Assembly (NCBI GenBank): GCA_930367215.1
Contig: OV884057.1
Location: forward strand, 247,158,830-247,222,829
Source: Pollenia angustigena
Taxonomy: Eukaryota; Arthropoda; Insecta; Diptera; Polleniidae
Direction: 5' to 3'
DNA: 64,000 bases
Shown here: positions 1-10,154 of the stretch, in pieces
How positions within the stretch are numbered: the first letter of the stretch is position 1
Layout: each line of letters starts with the position of its first letter
Notes under the pieces: model-generated
Seen by the model: only the letters and a program-made list of their open reading frames with translations
Database searches by the model: none
Told to the model about the DNA's origin: nothing
Translations under genes and position numbers: made by a program

Positions 1-1529
1 TTATACAGTTTAAACATCAAATCAACCAAAACTATGCACCTTAACGCCTTCAAAATGGCATACAAAGTGTCAGCCAGTTAAAGAACATTGCAAGTTACTA
101 ACAAAATAATGAAACCGAAATGGTTTTGCAGTGCGGAATAATGTTTTAAAAGCCTTTTGCATAACATTTTTTATTATCATTATTTTTATTAATAGAATAA
201 AAAAAATTTTAAAACAAATAATGCTGTCTGTCAAAAAACGTTTTTTTGCTCTCCTGAAAATTTATTATTTTGTAACTTAAAACGTTATTCGCGGCTGTGC
301 TTCAATTGATAACAATCAGATCCGCTTTTGAATTGGTGTAAAGTTACTCTCATTGCAAGATAAACCAATCAAATAATCATCAATGCCATTGCTAGATGAA
401 ATAACATTAGCAGTTGGTACCGTCGGAGCATATTTGGAAGTTTTAATCTATTTTTTTCTAAAATCTTTGGAAAAGGTTTCCTGATGAGCTGGCCTAAGCA
501 ACCAGTGAAATGCGCATAGAAGCTAGCTTTCCCTCAACAATTAATCTTAGTGTATTTATCAAATATGAAAAAATGGGAACTTAGCACGTCATACAGAAAT
601 CTAACTAACAGAAAAATAACTTTGATAAAATATTCTTAATTTTTGGTTGCATTTTTTTATGACTGTATTGTTTGCGATATCCTGACTGAACTGTACAAAC
701 CTTATGGTCTTGCTATTTACATGTAATTCTTGGTGGCCTTTCGACACTGATGAAAGGACCATATGGAAGAAAATCATTAACAGCTTGGTCGAAGCGCATG
801 GAAGCCCTTTTAACTCCGTTTCTAATTATGGCCATTAAAAAAGCGGTTTATTAAACTGAACAGATATTTTAAGTATATATTAATTTTTGAAAAATGCCAA
901 TTCCATTTTTAGTAAAAAATTATATTTAAAACACATTTGTTTTTTTATTTAAGACCTCTTTTCGATACGCAAAGTTTATTTTGCAAAGTCTTGAGTTTGT
1001 ACGAGTTGTTTTTGCCAAAAACTGGCGAGTTTAATATGACAAATATCAATAAAAGACACACAATTTTTCAAAGTCAAGTTTAAAAGAAAATTGAAAAGAC
1101 TTTGTCCAACTATACTTCTAGGTAAAAAATGAACATAATCCATATTATGCAACATAATAGAATTTTTATGATTTTTTGATGAAAAGAGCAATATGAATTA
1201 AATTAGTAAATTTGGCTCTTTTTAGTAATAAACACTTTTTTTTAGGAAAAATTAAATTTTTAATGAAATTTTCGATTTAAAGGGTTTCTTGTAAAAAGAG
1301 AACTTTTTATGAAAAGTTAATTTATGTGGATCCAGGTTCGAATTTTCCAAATCACTAACATCACAATTTGGTTCGATTTAAATTACACTTCATTTCGATT
1401 TCTAGAACATGCCCGATAGATAAAAAGTGTTTAATTGTGATAAAAAGTATGTTACTGTGTTGCTTTTTTATAAATAAAAAAAAAAATTGAAGAAAAGAAG
1501 GAGAATTTTCACTAATACTACCACAATGC
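1..1529. other. probable cactus intron, non-coding
   Basis: No convincing coding sequence was found here on either strand. The only recognisable item is a diverged copy, at about 477-600, of a dispersed repeat that also occurs at 39851 and 40312. It shares the phrase 'ctggcctaagcaaccagtg'. By position this should be intron between cactus exon 3 and the missing downstream exons. That is an inference, because no next exon is visible. Confidence 0.5.
477..600 (+). repeat. dispersed repeat B, diverged copy
   Basis: The stretch resembles the direct repeats at 39851-40022 and 40312-40484: a 'ttcctgatgagctggcctaa' start, then an 'aaaatgggaacttagcacg' block. A fourth partial trace is at about 62048-62110. 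It has no coding capacity and the family is not known to me. Confidence 0.6.
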
Positions 1530-1537
1530 TTGATGAG

Positions 1538-2550
1538 CAGGGAAACCAGAAATATGCAATTGCATGTTCTTCCTTGTGCGACTAATGAAGACAGACACAA
1601 TATATTTATCCGTTTTAGAGCTTTTTATGAATTTTGGCATCGATTTGTTAGTGCATATTTTTGCATATTTTACCGTTTGCAGCATATTTTAGTTAAAAGA
1701 GCCCTTTTGCAGCATTTTTTAGGTTAATAGTTCATATTTTGCCTTTTTAATGCATATTTTGATACATATTCAATTATTTTAGATGCCTACAATAGCTTTC
1801 GCAGCAAATAAAATTTTTTTTTTTCGAAAATCTGTTACTTCAATTTCGACATCTACATTTAATTTTTACTCTTTTACTCTTAACAAAGCAGGTTGTCATT
1901 AAGGATAAATGCTATGCGATTTATATCTAGACCAATCTTTTAGTATTCCGACCGACTCAGAATCACTTTTTAAAGTGATCTAACGATGTCCATCCGTCCG
2001 TCCGCCTGGCTGGTTGTCTGTCCATGTTAGCCTTGTGCGCAGAGTACAAGTTCCAATTTTGTAGATAATTTGATCAAATATGAACGAAGTCTATGCAAAT
2101 GGTGAGAGTCGGTCTATAATTTCACACCCAAATTAGACTCTTTGTGTACGCAAGCTCGATAATTATGTACCATCATATTTAAATTAAATTCGTGCCAAAA
2201 ATATTTTACTTCAAAATAAATTATTTTCGAATCGGTTCACATTAATTCCTTTCAAATGTTAACATTTGTTAACAATTTAACGACCGTACCTAAAATCCCT
2301 TTAAGACAAAAACCCATATGGATGTTAATATCTAGATATATTCGGCGCAAATATCTCTTATATGAATTTTAACCTTGTTTAGGTTTTTTTTAAATTTTGT
2401 TATTAAATTGTTTAATATTGTGTCTTCAAATGAGCAGTTTTTAATTTTTAGGGCATATTTTTAACATTTTTCATGGCATATTTTCCAGTTATTACTGCAT
2501 ATTTAAAGCGCATAAAACGTGTTTTTTAGAGCATATTTCTGGTTTCCCTG
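1538..2550. mobile_element. non-autonomous hAT-type element
   Basis: The ends are perfect 20-bp inverted repeats beginning CAGGGAAACCAGAAATATGC. They are flanked by a perfect 8-bp direct repeat TTGATGAG (1530-1537 and 2551-2558), the target-site size of hAT elements. Both subterminal regions are full of the word GCATATTTT, as expected for transposase-binding clusters. The 1013-bp interior has no transposase. It holds a fragment of the common fly repeat with CCGTCCGTCC words near 1985-2015. The element sits inside one unit of a 49-bp tandem repeat. Confidence 0.88.
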
Positions 2551-2558
2551 TTGATGAG

Positions 2559-2741
2559 TATTTTGATCAATGTATTTGGGCCTTAAATTTTTTGATTTTC
2601 CATCAAGCATCGTCGGTGTCACACATACAAACTCATTTTCACTAATACAACCTAAATGCTGGATAGGAATTTGACCAGTGTATTTCGGCCTTAATACAAC
2701 ATAAATGCTGGACGGGAATTTGACCAGTGTATTTTGGCCTT
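2559..2741 (+). repeat. 49-bp tandem repeat (right part)
   Basis: Two adjacent units start at 2644 and 2693, each running from 'aatacaac' to 'ggcctt' and sharing 'gaatttgaccagtgtattt'. A third, more diverged unit begins near 1513 and is split by the hAT element, resuming at 2559. Confidence 0.75.
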
Positions 2742-3588
2742 AAGATGAAGATATTAAAATGTTATCACAGAAATTAAATAGAGCGGATTTAAGAAACTAT
2801 TAAAATACAATATTTGCATACTTATACAAAAAATAGCAAGTGGCATATCGCGATAATTGCAAACAAAACTTTGTACCCTAATCTGTCCGGTTAAAGGCTT
2901 TAATTAAGACATTTTGTTGCTTGTATTTTCAGCAATGATGTTTATAATAAATACAACGATTAACGTCACTGGTAAATTAGAGGTACATAACAAAATAATA
3001 AATAAATTTGTAAACGAATAAATTAAAATATCAGGTCATACAATTTCAATTAATAAAAAAAAAACAGTTTAAGTATGAAATAGTAGAGTTGACTAAACAA
3101 AATTAAAAAAAAAATCAAGAATTTTTTAAATGAACTTAAAGTTATTTCAGAAAAATTTTGTACCGTATTCAGAAAAAATAATTTAGATTTCCAACGTATT
3201 TAAAAGCCAAATTTCCATAAAAATTTATCTTAAAATAGATTTCAAATCCATTTAAGTGTTTTATTAATACGGCAGTTTATAAAACTATTATGAGTTAGGG
3301 AAAGTTAAATAATTTTTATTTCAACCTATTTTAAATAAAAGTGTTTTGTTTTATCCCAGCAAAATTTTTTTAATAACGGTAATAGGTTGTAGTTGTTTAA
3401 CTGGTAACAAAGTAATGTGTAGTAGTTATCTACCTCATTAAGCTTTAATGTTAAATAACGAATTGCCTGTAATACAATTAATAAACGCCTTATCTTTCAT
3501 AGCTAATCGCTATTCACAGCATTACAATACACCAATTTATGAATATGTACATACTTTCTTGAATTCACACAGTAATACGCATTTACAC

Positions 3589-3690
3589 ATGGCTCAGTTA
3601 GTTAGAACGCAAAAATAAACAAATCAACATAAAAGGAAAGACCCAAGTTCGAACCTCAACTGGTGCAGTTAATGGTTTTTTTTACAAAGG
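3589..3690 (+). repeat. tRNA-derived SINE or tRNA relic
   Basis: A polymerase III A-box-like word TGGCTCAGTTAG (about 3590-3601) is followed about 45 bp later by a B-box-like AGTTCGAACCT (3646-3656), the order and spacing of an internal tRNA promoter. The sequence between does not fold into a convincing cloverleaf, and a T-run follows at about 3676. A tRNA-derived SINE or decayed tRNA gene fits best; a functional tRNA is unlikely. Confidence 0.45.
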
Positions 3691-4387
3691 TTAAGATTTA
3701 TGCTGTATGTATGTCAAAATCATTTGTTAGTGCAAGCAGATAACACATTATTTGCACTATGTTGGCATGCACATTGCAAGGGGAACCCATGAATGTTTGA
3801 ACAAGAGTAATCACCCCTATCGTGAATTAAAATTCCTTGGGAGTTTTTTCCCTTTTTCCATTTTTCCTATGTTAATTCAATTGTAAAAATGGGAAAAGGG
3901 AAAAAATTGTAATGCGAATTGGAAACCACCCGGCTGATAAATCTTATTTGACAGATCGCTATGTCGGTTTGTTTTATTGAAATTGTATTTAAATAAAATT
4001 TTCATGTTTAAAAAAACGCTTGCCGCTTTTGTTTAGGTTGTTCAGTAAAGTTTTTGCTGGGATATAAATGAATTATTGTAAAAAGTCTATACAGCAAATA
4101 CGTCAAACATCTTTTGCGTTGTCTTATTTGATTAAAATCCAATTCATATTAATTTATATTTATATATTAATTTTTTTTTCTTCTTCATTTATACTAAAAT
4201 CACATTTTTATTTTACATATAAGTAATATGACGGCTACAAAAATGTTATAAGAGCTGCTCTTGCTATTTTTTTTTTTTTTTTTTTTTTGCGCGATGAAGA
4301 TGAGTATGTTTGGGTAATGGTGGAGGTGTCGGCGGTGATGATGATGTTCAACACAATTTTAATGTTTCGCTTTTTTGTTTTCTTTTT

Positions 4388-4398
4388 GGGAAAAACCC
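4388..4398. promoter_or_regulatory. kappaB/Dorsal-type site
   Basis: GGGAAAAACCC is an 11-bp word fitting the Rel-family consensus (GGG, A/T run, CC). It lies in the presumed long intron of cactus, which encodes the inhibitor of Dorsal. Function is inferred only; one such word can occur by chance. Confidence 0.25.
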
Positions 4399-5363
4399 AA
4401 AATATTTTTATATTTAGTCGAAGCCAGCCAGCACCAGCAACAAAAGCAAAAAAAAAATGGAAAAAGCAGAAGCAATAGCAAAAATATAAATACAAAAAAA
4501 TGAACATGACAAACTGGGGAAAACGTGAGGAGGGTAGGGATGTGTTTAATTAATAAACAAACAACAAATACATAGTGAATGTTTAATGGTTACTAAGTGG
4601 TTAAAGCTAATAAATAAAAAGAAAAGCCTACAAAATACAAGTTTTATTAAAGAGTTATGAATATGAACTTTGGTTGGAAATTTTCTTCTTAAATTGTTAG
4701 AAATTTTCATTGTTTTAAATAAAACGGTTAAATTTCCTTTTTTCAATATAAAAGAACATTTTTTTTTAATTTAAATGTAAAATTAAGTTTACCTTGAGTG
4801 GTTTTATTTAACATAATTGAGTTTGCGTTAAGGTTAAATTTACATGTGAAGGTTGTTATTTTTTTTCTATTAGCATTTAAAAGAAAAATTCTTGATGGTG
4901 GTGAGGGTTATATTGGAGGGGTTTAAGCTTAAAATAATCAATATAAGCAATTTAATTTTATTCCAAATATAGTTTCGAATTCTTAGACACGCAACGTTAT
5001 TAATTTTTTGGGAGAAAATGAATTTTATGAAGGGAAAGGGGAAATATTGTATACAGATATTTTTGTAATTTGTTTAAAGGATGAGGCATTAATAAAAAAA
5101 ATTACATTCCAAGAAGTGCAAATACGTATTTCAATAAAATAATAAACCTATTTGGTTTTTCAGAATTCTTAAGAATGGGGAATTTCTTTCTTTTCAAACA
5201 AATGTTTTGACATTAGTATGAGTAATTAAGGATTTTAATAACAAAAAAAAAAAAAAAAACACATTGCTATAAAAATACCAAGTCATATGAGAAGTTGTTA
5301 ATAACAAAAGAATAGAATAAAAAAATGTATTTAAGGAAATAAAGAAAAATAGTGTGTTTTTAA

Positions 5364-6069
5364 CCTAGGGTTTACACTTGCAAGTGCAAGTTCGAAAAAC
5401 TCAATACACTCACACATTTTTACTAACACCATCACATTTTTCGTACTTGCAGCCCAACTTGCAAGAGAATTTGCTTGCAAGTGAATTTTTGACACTTGCA
5501 GTAAGTAAAATGACAAATGAAGAAACAGTGTTACCATGGATGACTTTTGTATCAATTTACTAGTACTTAGTAATATAAAAGTTATGTTTATAGCGGATTT
5601 TCTGTGTATTTATAAAAAATAACACGTAAAAAAGAGAACAACTATACAACACCCCATCTCAATGGTAATTTTATCATAAATTTCAAGCATTTTGAAAAAA
5701 AAATTGTTAATGAAAATAATTTCTCAGTAATATTATGAAATCGCCACTACGGCAATACTGGAGTCAGAAATTTTATAAAATAAACATAATTTTTTCATCA
5801 AGATGGACCGAAAATTAAATAAAGAAGGAATTATTTAATTTGTTTTGTTATAACTTGTTAATATTTTTAACATGGTAATGTTGTTAAACCAAAAAACAAA
5901 GTTTTTTTTATAGGAAGTTTTCGCTTCGAGAACATTTGAAAAATGAACTTACAACTGACTGTGTAAACACTCAAGCTACTTGCAAGACTTTCGGCTTTTT
6001 CTTCGACTTTTTCGTTGATAATACGTATATACTACTTGCAAGTAATTACTTGCATGTGTAAAGGCAGGG
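5364..6069. mobile_element. Harbinger-type MITE (TAA target)
   Basis: The inverted ends are CCTAGGGTTTACACTTGCAA at the left and, read inward from the right, CCCTGCCTTTACACATGCAA. A TAA direct repeat lies on each side (5361-5363, 6070-6072). There is no transposase in 706 bp. Related ends occur at 44720-44744 and, more weakly, near 17400-17515. Confidence 0.75.
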
Positions 6070-6072
6070 TAA

Positions 6073-7029
6073 ACTAAATTTTTGTTTTATAACCATACAG
6101 ACAGTCTTTTTATACACATTGAAGAGAAATTTATTATTTTTTTTTTTTTAATTTTCTTTTGTGTTGTTTATTTTATTTTTGTTTTAAGGTTGTTAAAAAT
6201 GCCACATATGGCGGGGCTGACGTCAGTAAGAATTTTTCAAGAAAATTTGAAAAATCATTTTGAAAAAACAATAAACTCTTGACGTCAAATCTAGTTGTTA
6301 AAACAAATCAAATTAAAAAAAAACTAGACTTTTGTTATTACAGGTATTTTGTGTATTTTCCACAAATTAAAGTAATTAAATAATACTAATTTATTTAAAT
6401 TTATAAAAAATATTAAAACTAAGCAAGAAACAATGTAAAGTTCTAAACTTATCGTTCAGCAAGAAACTGAAATTCTTGTTACTATTAAAGCATATTGTAC
6501 ATACATAGTGTTTATTGTCCCCTTAATATTCTCTTTTAATTTTCTATACAAAGTTTAAAAACAAATTCGTAACAAAATATATACCCATAATAATGTGAAT
6601 AAGACTAAAATTTTAAAAATAGACATAAAGACTACTTATATAAAATTTTCATAAGCAAAAAAAAAACAGACAGCTAAGCGGAAAATTTTTAAATATAGTA
6701 GAAAAAGAAAAGCATTTGTTTGTCAATTTTAAAGCAAAATGTGTGAAAATATAAATATTTTATATAATATTTTTTGGCAAATGAAGAAATGTCTATGACT
6801 ATGGCTAGCCAAAAAAAATTAGTACTTATCCAAGAATATATTGAGCGACAAAAAACACATACATATCATTTTAAAGACGAGACGTCTGAATAAGAATTGT
6901 GTCCATTATAAAAAGAAAGAAAAAAACCGTTTTTGTTTTTGTTTTTCTTTTGTTTAAAATTAAATTTCGTGTCAAAATTTCTATATTTAAAACTTGTTCA
7001 ATTTTGTTTGTTATTTTTTGTAAACTTAC
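6073..7029. other. non-coding, probable cactus intron
   Basis: A+T-rich sequence without recognisable exons, ending at the donor GTAAGT (minus strand) of cactus exon 3. Confidence 0.5.
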
Positions 7030-10000
7030 CATCATAATTGCGAATTTCCAAATCAGAGGGTAATTGCGCATATTTTAAGTAGGACCTATCATTGGCACGA
7101 TGGCCATATTGACGATGAGCTTCATTAACTTCGGAGGCACTAATGGGAATAGTTAATGCGCGAACACACTGTTCTTCGCCAGAAATGCAGGCAAGATGTA
7201 GGGCCGTATTACCATGACGATCGCGCACAGTGGGCTAATTATCACAAAAAAAAGAGAACAAAAAAATTTTTTTTTTAATTTAACTATGTAATTTTAAAAA
7301 TAATCTAGATTTGCTAGACAATAATACTTATACACTAAAAATAAAGTGCACTATTTCTAATAAAAAGGAATATGATAAAAACAATTCAAATAAAATTTCC
7401 ATCGTAATATTTCCCACTTTCCCAAAATAATATCTGCCAAAACGCTAGACTTCTAGGGAAAAAGTGGTCTCTTTTTATTCACGGAAGGGGTCAACTAACT
7501 TTGAATTTCTTAGATTATCTTCTTACATACATACACAATAAAGTGGTGGAAAAAAGTGTATATACTAGTTGCAATCTTAAGTTTAATTTATTATATAAAA
7601 GTATAAAGCATTACTAACTGAGTAAAAACATTTAATAAATTTGCGCTAAAATATCCTGATAAACCTAATACTGGAAAATTATTTATCACTTCACTCAAAA
7701 TATTAACCAAACAACTTTATTTTCACTTACCTTTGCTCCAGCTATTAATAACATTCTGATAATTTTTGGTTGGGCTGTTAAGGTGGCCAAGTGCAATGGT
7801 GTTTGCGCCTCATCATTTTGTATATTTAGAAGACAGGGATGAGGAGCCATACGTATTAAGGCAGTAACAACATCTTCATAACCAGAGATGCAGGCCAAAT
7901 GTAAAGGTCTTAATAAAAAAGAAACAAAAGAAAAACAAAACACATATTTTATTTTACAGTTGTTAATCCTTGCAAAAATAAAAATATATTTAAAACTATC
8001 ACCTGCCTTTAGGTAAAACACCTGTATTATATACTTAAAATACAACAACTCTCTCCTAATCCTGGTTTAATAAAAATAACACGTTTTAAAGACAAAAATA
8101 CAACACAATAACCTGTTTAGTTTTGCAAGAAACATGGATTTGGGAATTTTTACGGAACTTAACAAAAGCAACAATGTAACAGGTTATTTATGACTACATA
8201 TTTTATTTGACCTGTGTGTCAGTAACTTTTGCAACTGCTGTATTTGTTTTGTAATGTTTCGTGTAGGGTTATTGTTTGTTAAGAAAGAATTGGAAAAAAG
8301 GTTGTTTTATGACTGAGCAGTAAAAAGATTTTAAACTAATCTACTTAAAACAGGTACAAAAACTAGTATTTTTCCGCAAAAATAAAGTCTCGTTCATAAA
8401 TTTTTTGAAAAATAAATGATTCGGTATAATTTCTAATACATTTGCAAGCTCTTTTATAATATGTTAAATACATAATAGGTAGAAATCGATTGTTAAAAAA
8501 ATGCCCACACACGCCGGATTTAAAGGAAAGGTAAAAGATGATTTTTTTTTTGTTTTTGTTTTGTGTACCTATTAAAATAATGTTTAATATTTTGTTGTGT
8601 TTATAGGGGTGTACGTTTAATAAAATATCTCTCATTAAGTTATTTTATATGTATTTCCTATAAAAAATTTAACTTAAGTTACTAACAAAACATAAATATT
8701 TAATAAAAGGTTTGAACTAAACTGCTTCCATTAATATTAAAATTAAATGTTTAAGCCAATTTTGTTTATTTATCAGAAATATCATACATACATAGGTACC
8801 TCTTGACTTTTAAGAATAAATTAAAAAAAAAATTGCACATCAAGAGGATTCTTGCTTGAGATTTACTGCCAGTTCATTAACATTTCTATATAAAGTTATA
8901 TGCGAACGTTTAGGTTCTATATCATGGAATACACTATTATACGAAATATTAAGAAAATAAAGAACATAATTAAATTTACTAGGCATTACTAAAGTAAGAG
9001 ACTATGAAATGTTATAGATGTTGGATATTCAGTAAATATTGTTGGACTTCGGGTTAAGTTTTATTTTTATTAAACAGTTACGGATATCCGGCGTGTGTTA
9101 CTACGTTCCCCTTTCTTGTTGTCACATAGGAATCTAACTCTGTTTTAAACTTCATTAAAATCTGTTGGAAAGTTTCGGAGAGGCAACAATTTCCCCCTTA
9201 CTCCCCTCGTGATTCTAGTTTTGAAAAAATTTATAGATTATTAATTTAAAAAAAGAAACTAAATTCAGACAAAAATATAAAAAAAAAATTCACATACTGT
9301 GTGTTCTCTCCTTTGAAATGCAATATAGGTACATAAGTTTTAATTAAATTTACTTACGTATCACCATCATCATTTTGTTGATAGTATTTTTCCCAAGCAT
9401 TTGCTGGAGTAATTTGTTGTGGTATTGTGGCGGTTGAATGTTGTTGATAATGTTGAGCAGTTAAACCGGCTGCATAGGAAGATGTGGATGAGACAGATGG
9501 GGTAGAACTTTGTTGCTGCTGTTTGGGAGCATCTAAATTATTTAATCCAGTACCGGCAACCGACATAGAAACATTAGTTCGAGAATTAGATGCAGATGAA
9601 TTAGTAGCATTGGGATTACTTTGCAAGCTTAAATTACAGAACCATTCGGATATACCAGATTCAACGCTATGAGGTAAAATCATTTTTGGTTGATTTGTTA
9701 GATTACACTCCTGTTCGTCAAATTCTTCTTCTATTATACCCGAATCTAAATTGGGTTGTTGTTGTTGCTGCTGTTGGGTTTTATTATAAAGTTGTGGCTC
9801 ACTTAAGGATTCTGGGATATTTAATTTTTTAATATCGCCACCACCACCACCAGCTTCTCCGTTATCTGTATCCAAAAGAGCTGAAGATGATGTTTGAGGT
9901 CCCGAAATAAAGCCGGAGTCTGTCGTTTCTTCAGCTAAATCTGAAAATTTCTTATTTTCTTCTTCGTCTAAATTATGATGTTGTTGACCGCCAAATGTTG

Positions 10001-10154
10001 ACGTTTGCTGTTTACTGTTATTTTGTTGTTGTTGTTTATCAAATTGTTCTACTATACCACCACTACATTTACAATCATCTACTTCTACAACTTCCTTAAT
10101 ATTCTTCTTATTACTTGACGACGCTGTTGATGATGACGGTGTTGGATTCCACAT
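7030..10154 (-). CDS. cact: cactus, IkB inhibitor of Dorsal/Dif (5' part)
   Basis: Cytoplasmic IkB of the Toll pathway; it holds Dorsal/Dif outside the nucleus until it is phosphorylated and degraded. Three exons join in frame: 10154-9358 (start ATG in context CAAAATG), 7908-7731 and 7234-7030, all with GT-AG introns. The first exon encodes a low-complexity N-terminal region with the phosphodegron DSGFIS at residues 79-84, a second DSG at 138-140 and a polyglutamine run at about 127-134. It ends NAWEKYYQQNDDGDT, a hallmark of fly Cactus. Exons 2 and 3 encode the first ankyrin repeats (PLHLACISGYEDVV, TPLHLATLTAQP, NTALHLACISGEEQCVRALT), ending at EIRNYDG. About 394 residues are visible. The remaining ankyrin repeats and the C-terminal PEST region are not found and should lie left of the window. 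Identity is very secure. Confidence 0.96.
7235..7730 (-). other. cactus intron 2
   Basis: Donor GTAAGT directly after 7731 and acceptor TTAG just before 7234 (minus strand). The intron is about 496 bp, A+T-rich, with nothing else recognised. Confidence 0.9.
7909..9357 (-). other. cactus intron 1
   Basis: Donor GTAAGT (9357-9352) and acceptor TTAAG (7910-7909) on the minus strand. The intron is 1449 bp with no other gene or clear mobile element. It splits a threonine codon that joins GDT to PLHLAC. Confidence 0.9.

Larger units (their letters stand above)
2742..5363. other. probable cactus intron, repeat-rich
   Basis: No coding exon is recognisable on either strand. The stretch holds a tRNA-like SINE candidate near 3590, a short piece of a palindromic repeat near 3806-3920 ('cacccctatcgtgaatta'), a poly-T run at about 4268-4287 and a kappaB-like site at 4388. 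The remainder is simple A+T-rich sequence. Confidence 0.5.

Noticed and set aside
1326..1350. 'ggatccaggttcgaattttc' considered as a tRNA B-box
   Set aside because: No A-box at proper distance and no cloverleaf; 'ggttcgaa' alone is too weak.
4235..4507. 90-codon minus-strand frame rich in Phe/Tyr/Lys
   Set aside because: A product of A- and T-runs; low complexity with no domain.
6160..6285. Possible missing cactus exon near 'catatggcggggctgacgtc'
   Set aside because: Translation of the minus strand gives no ankyrin motif and no matching splice phase.
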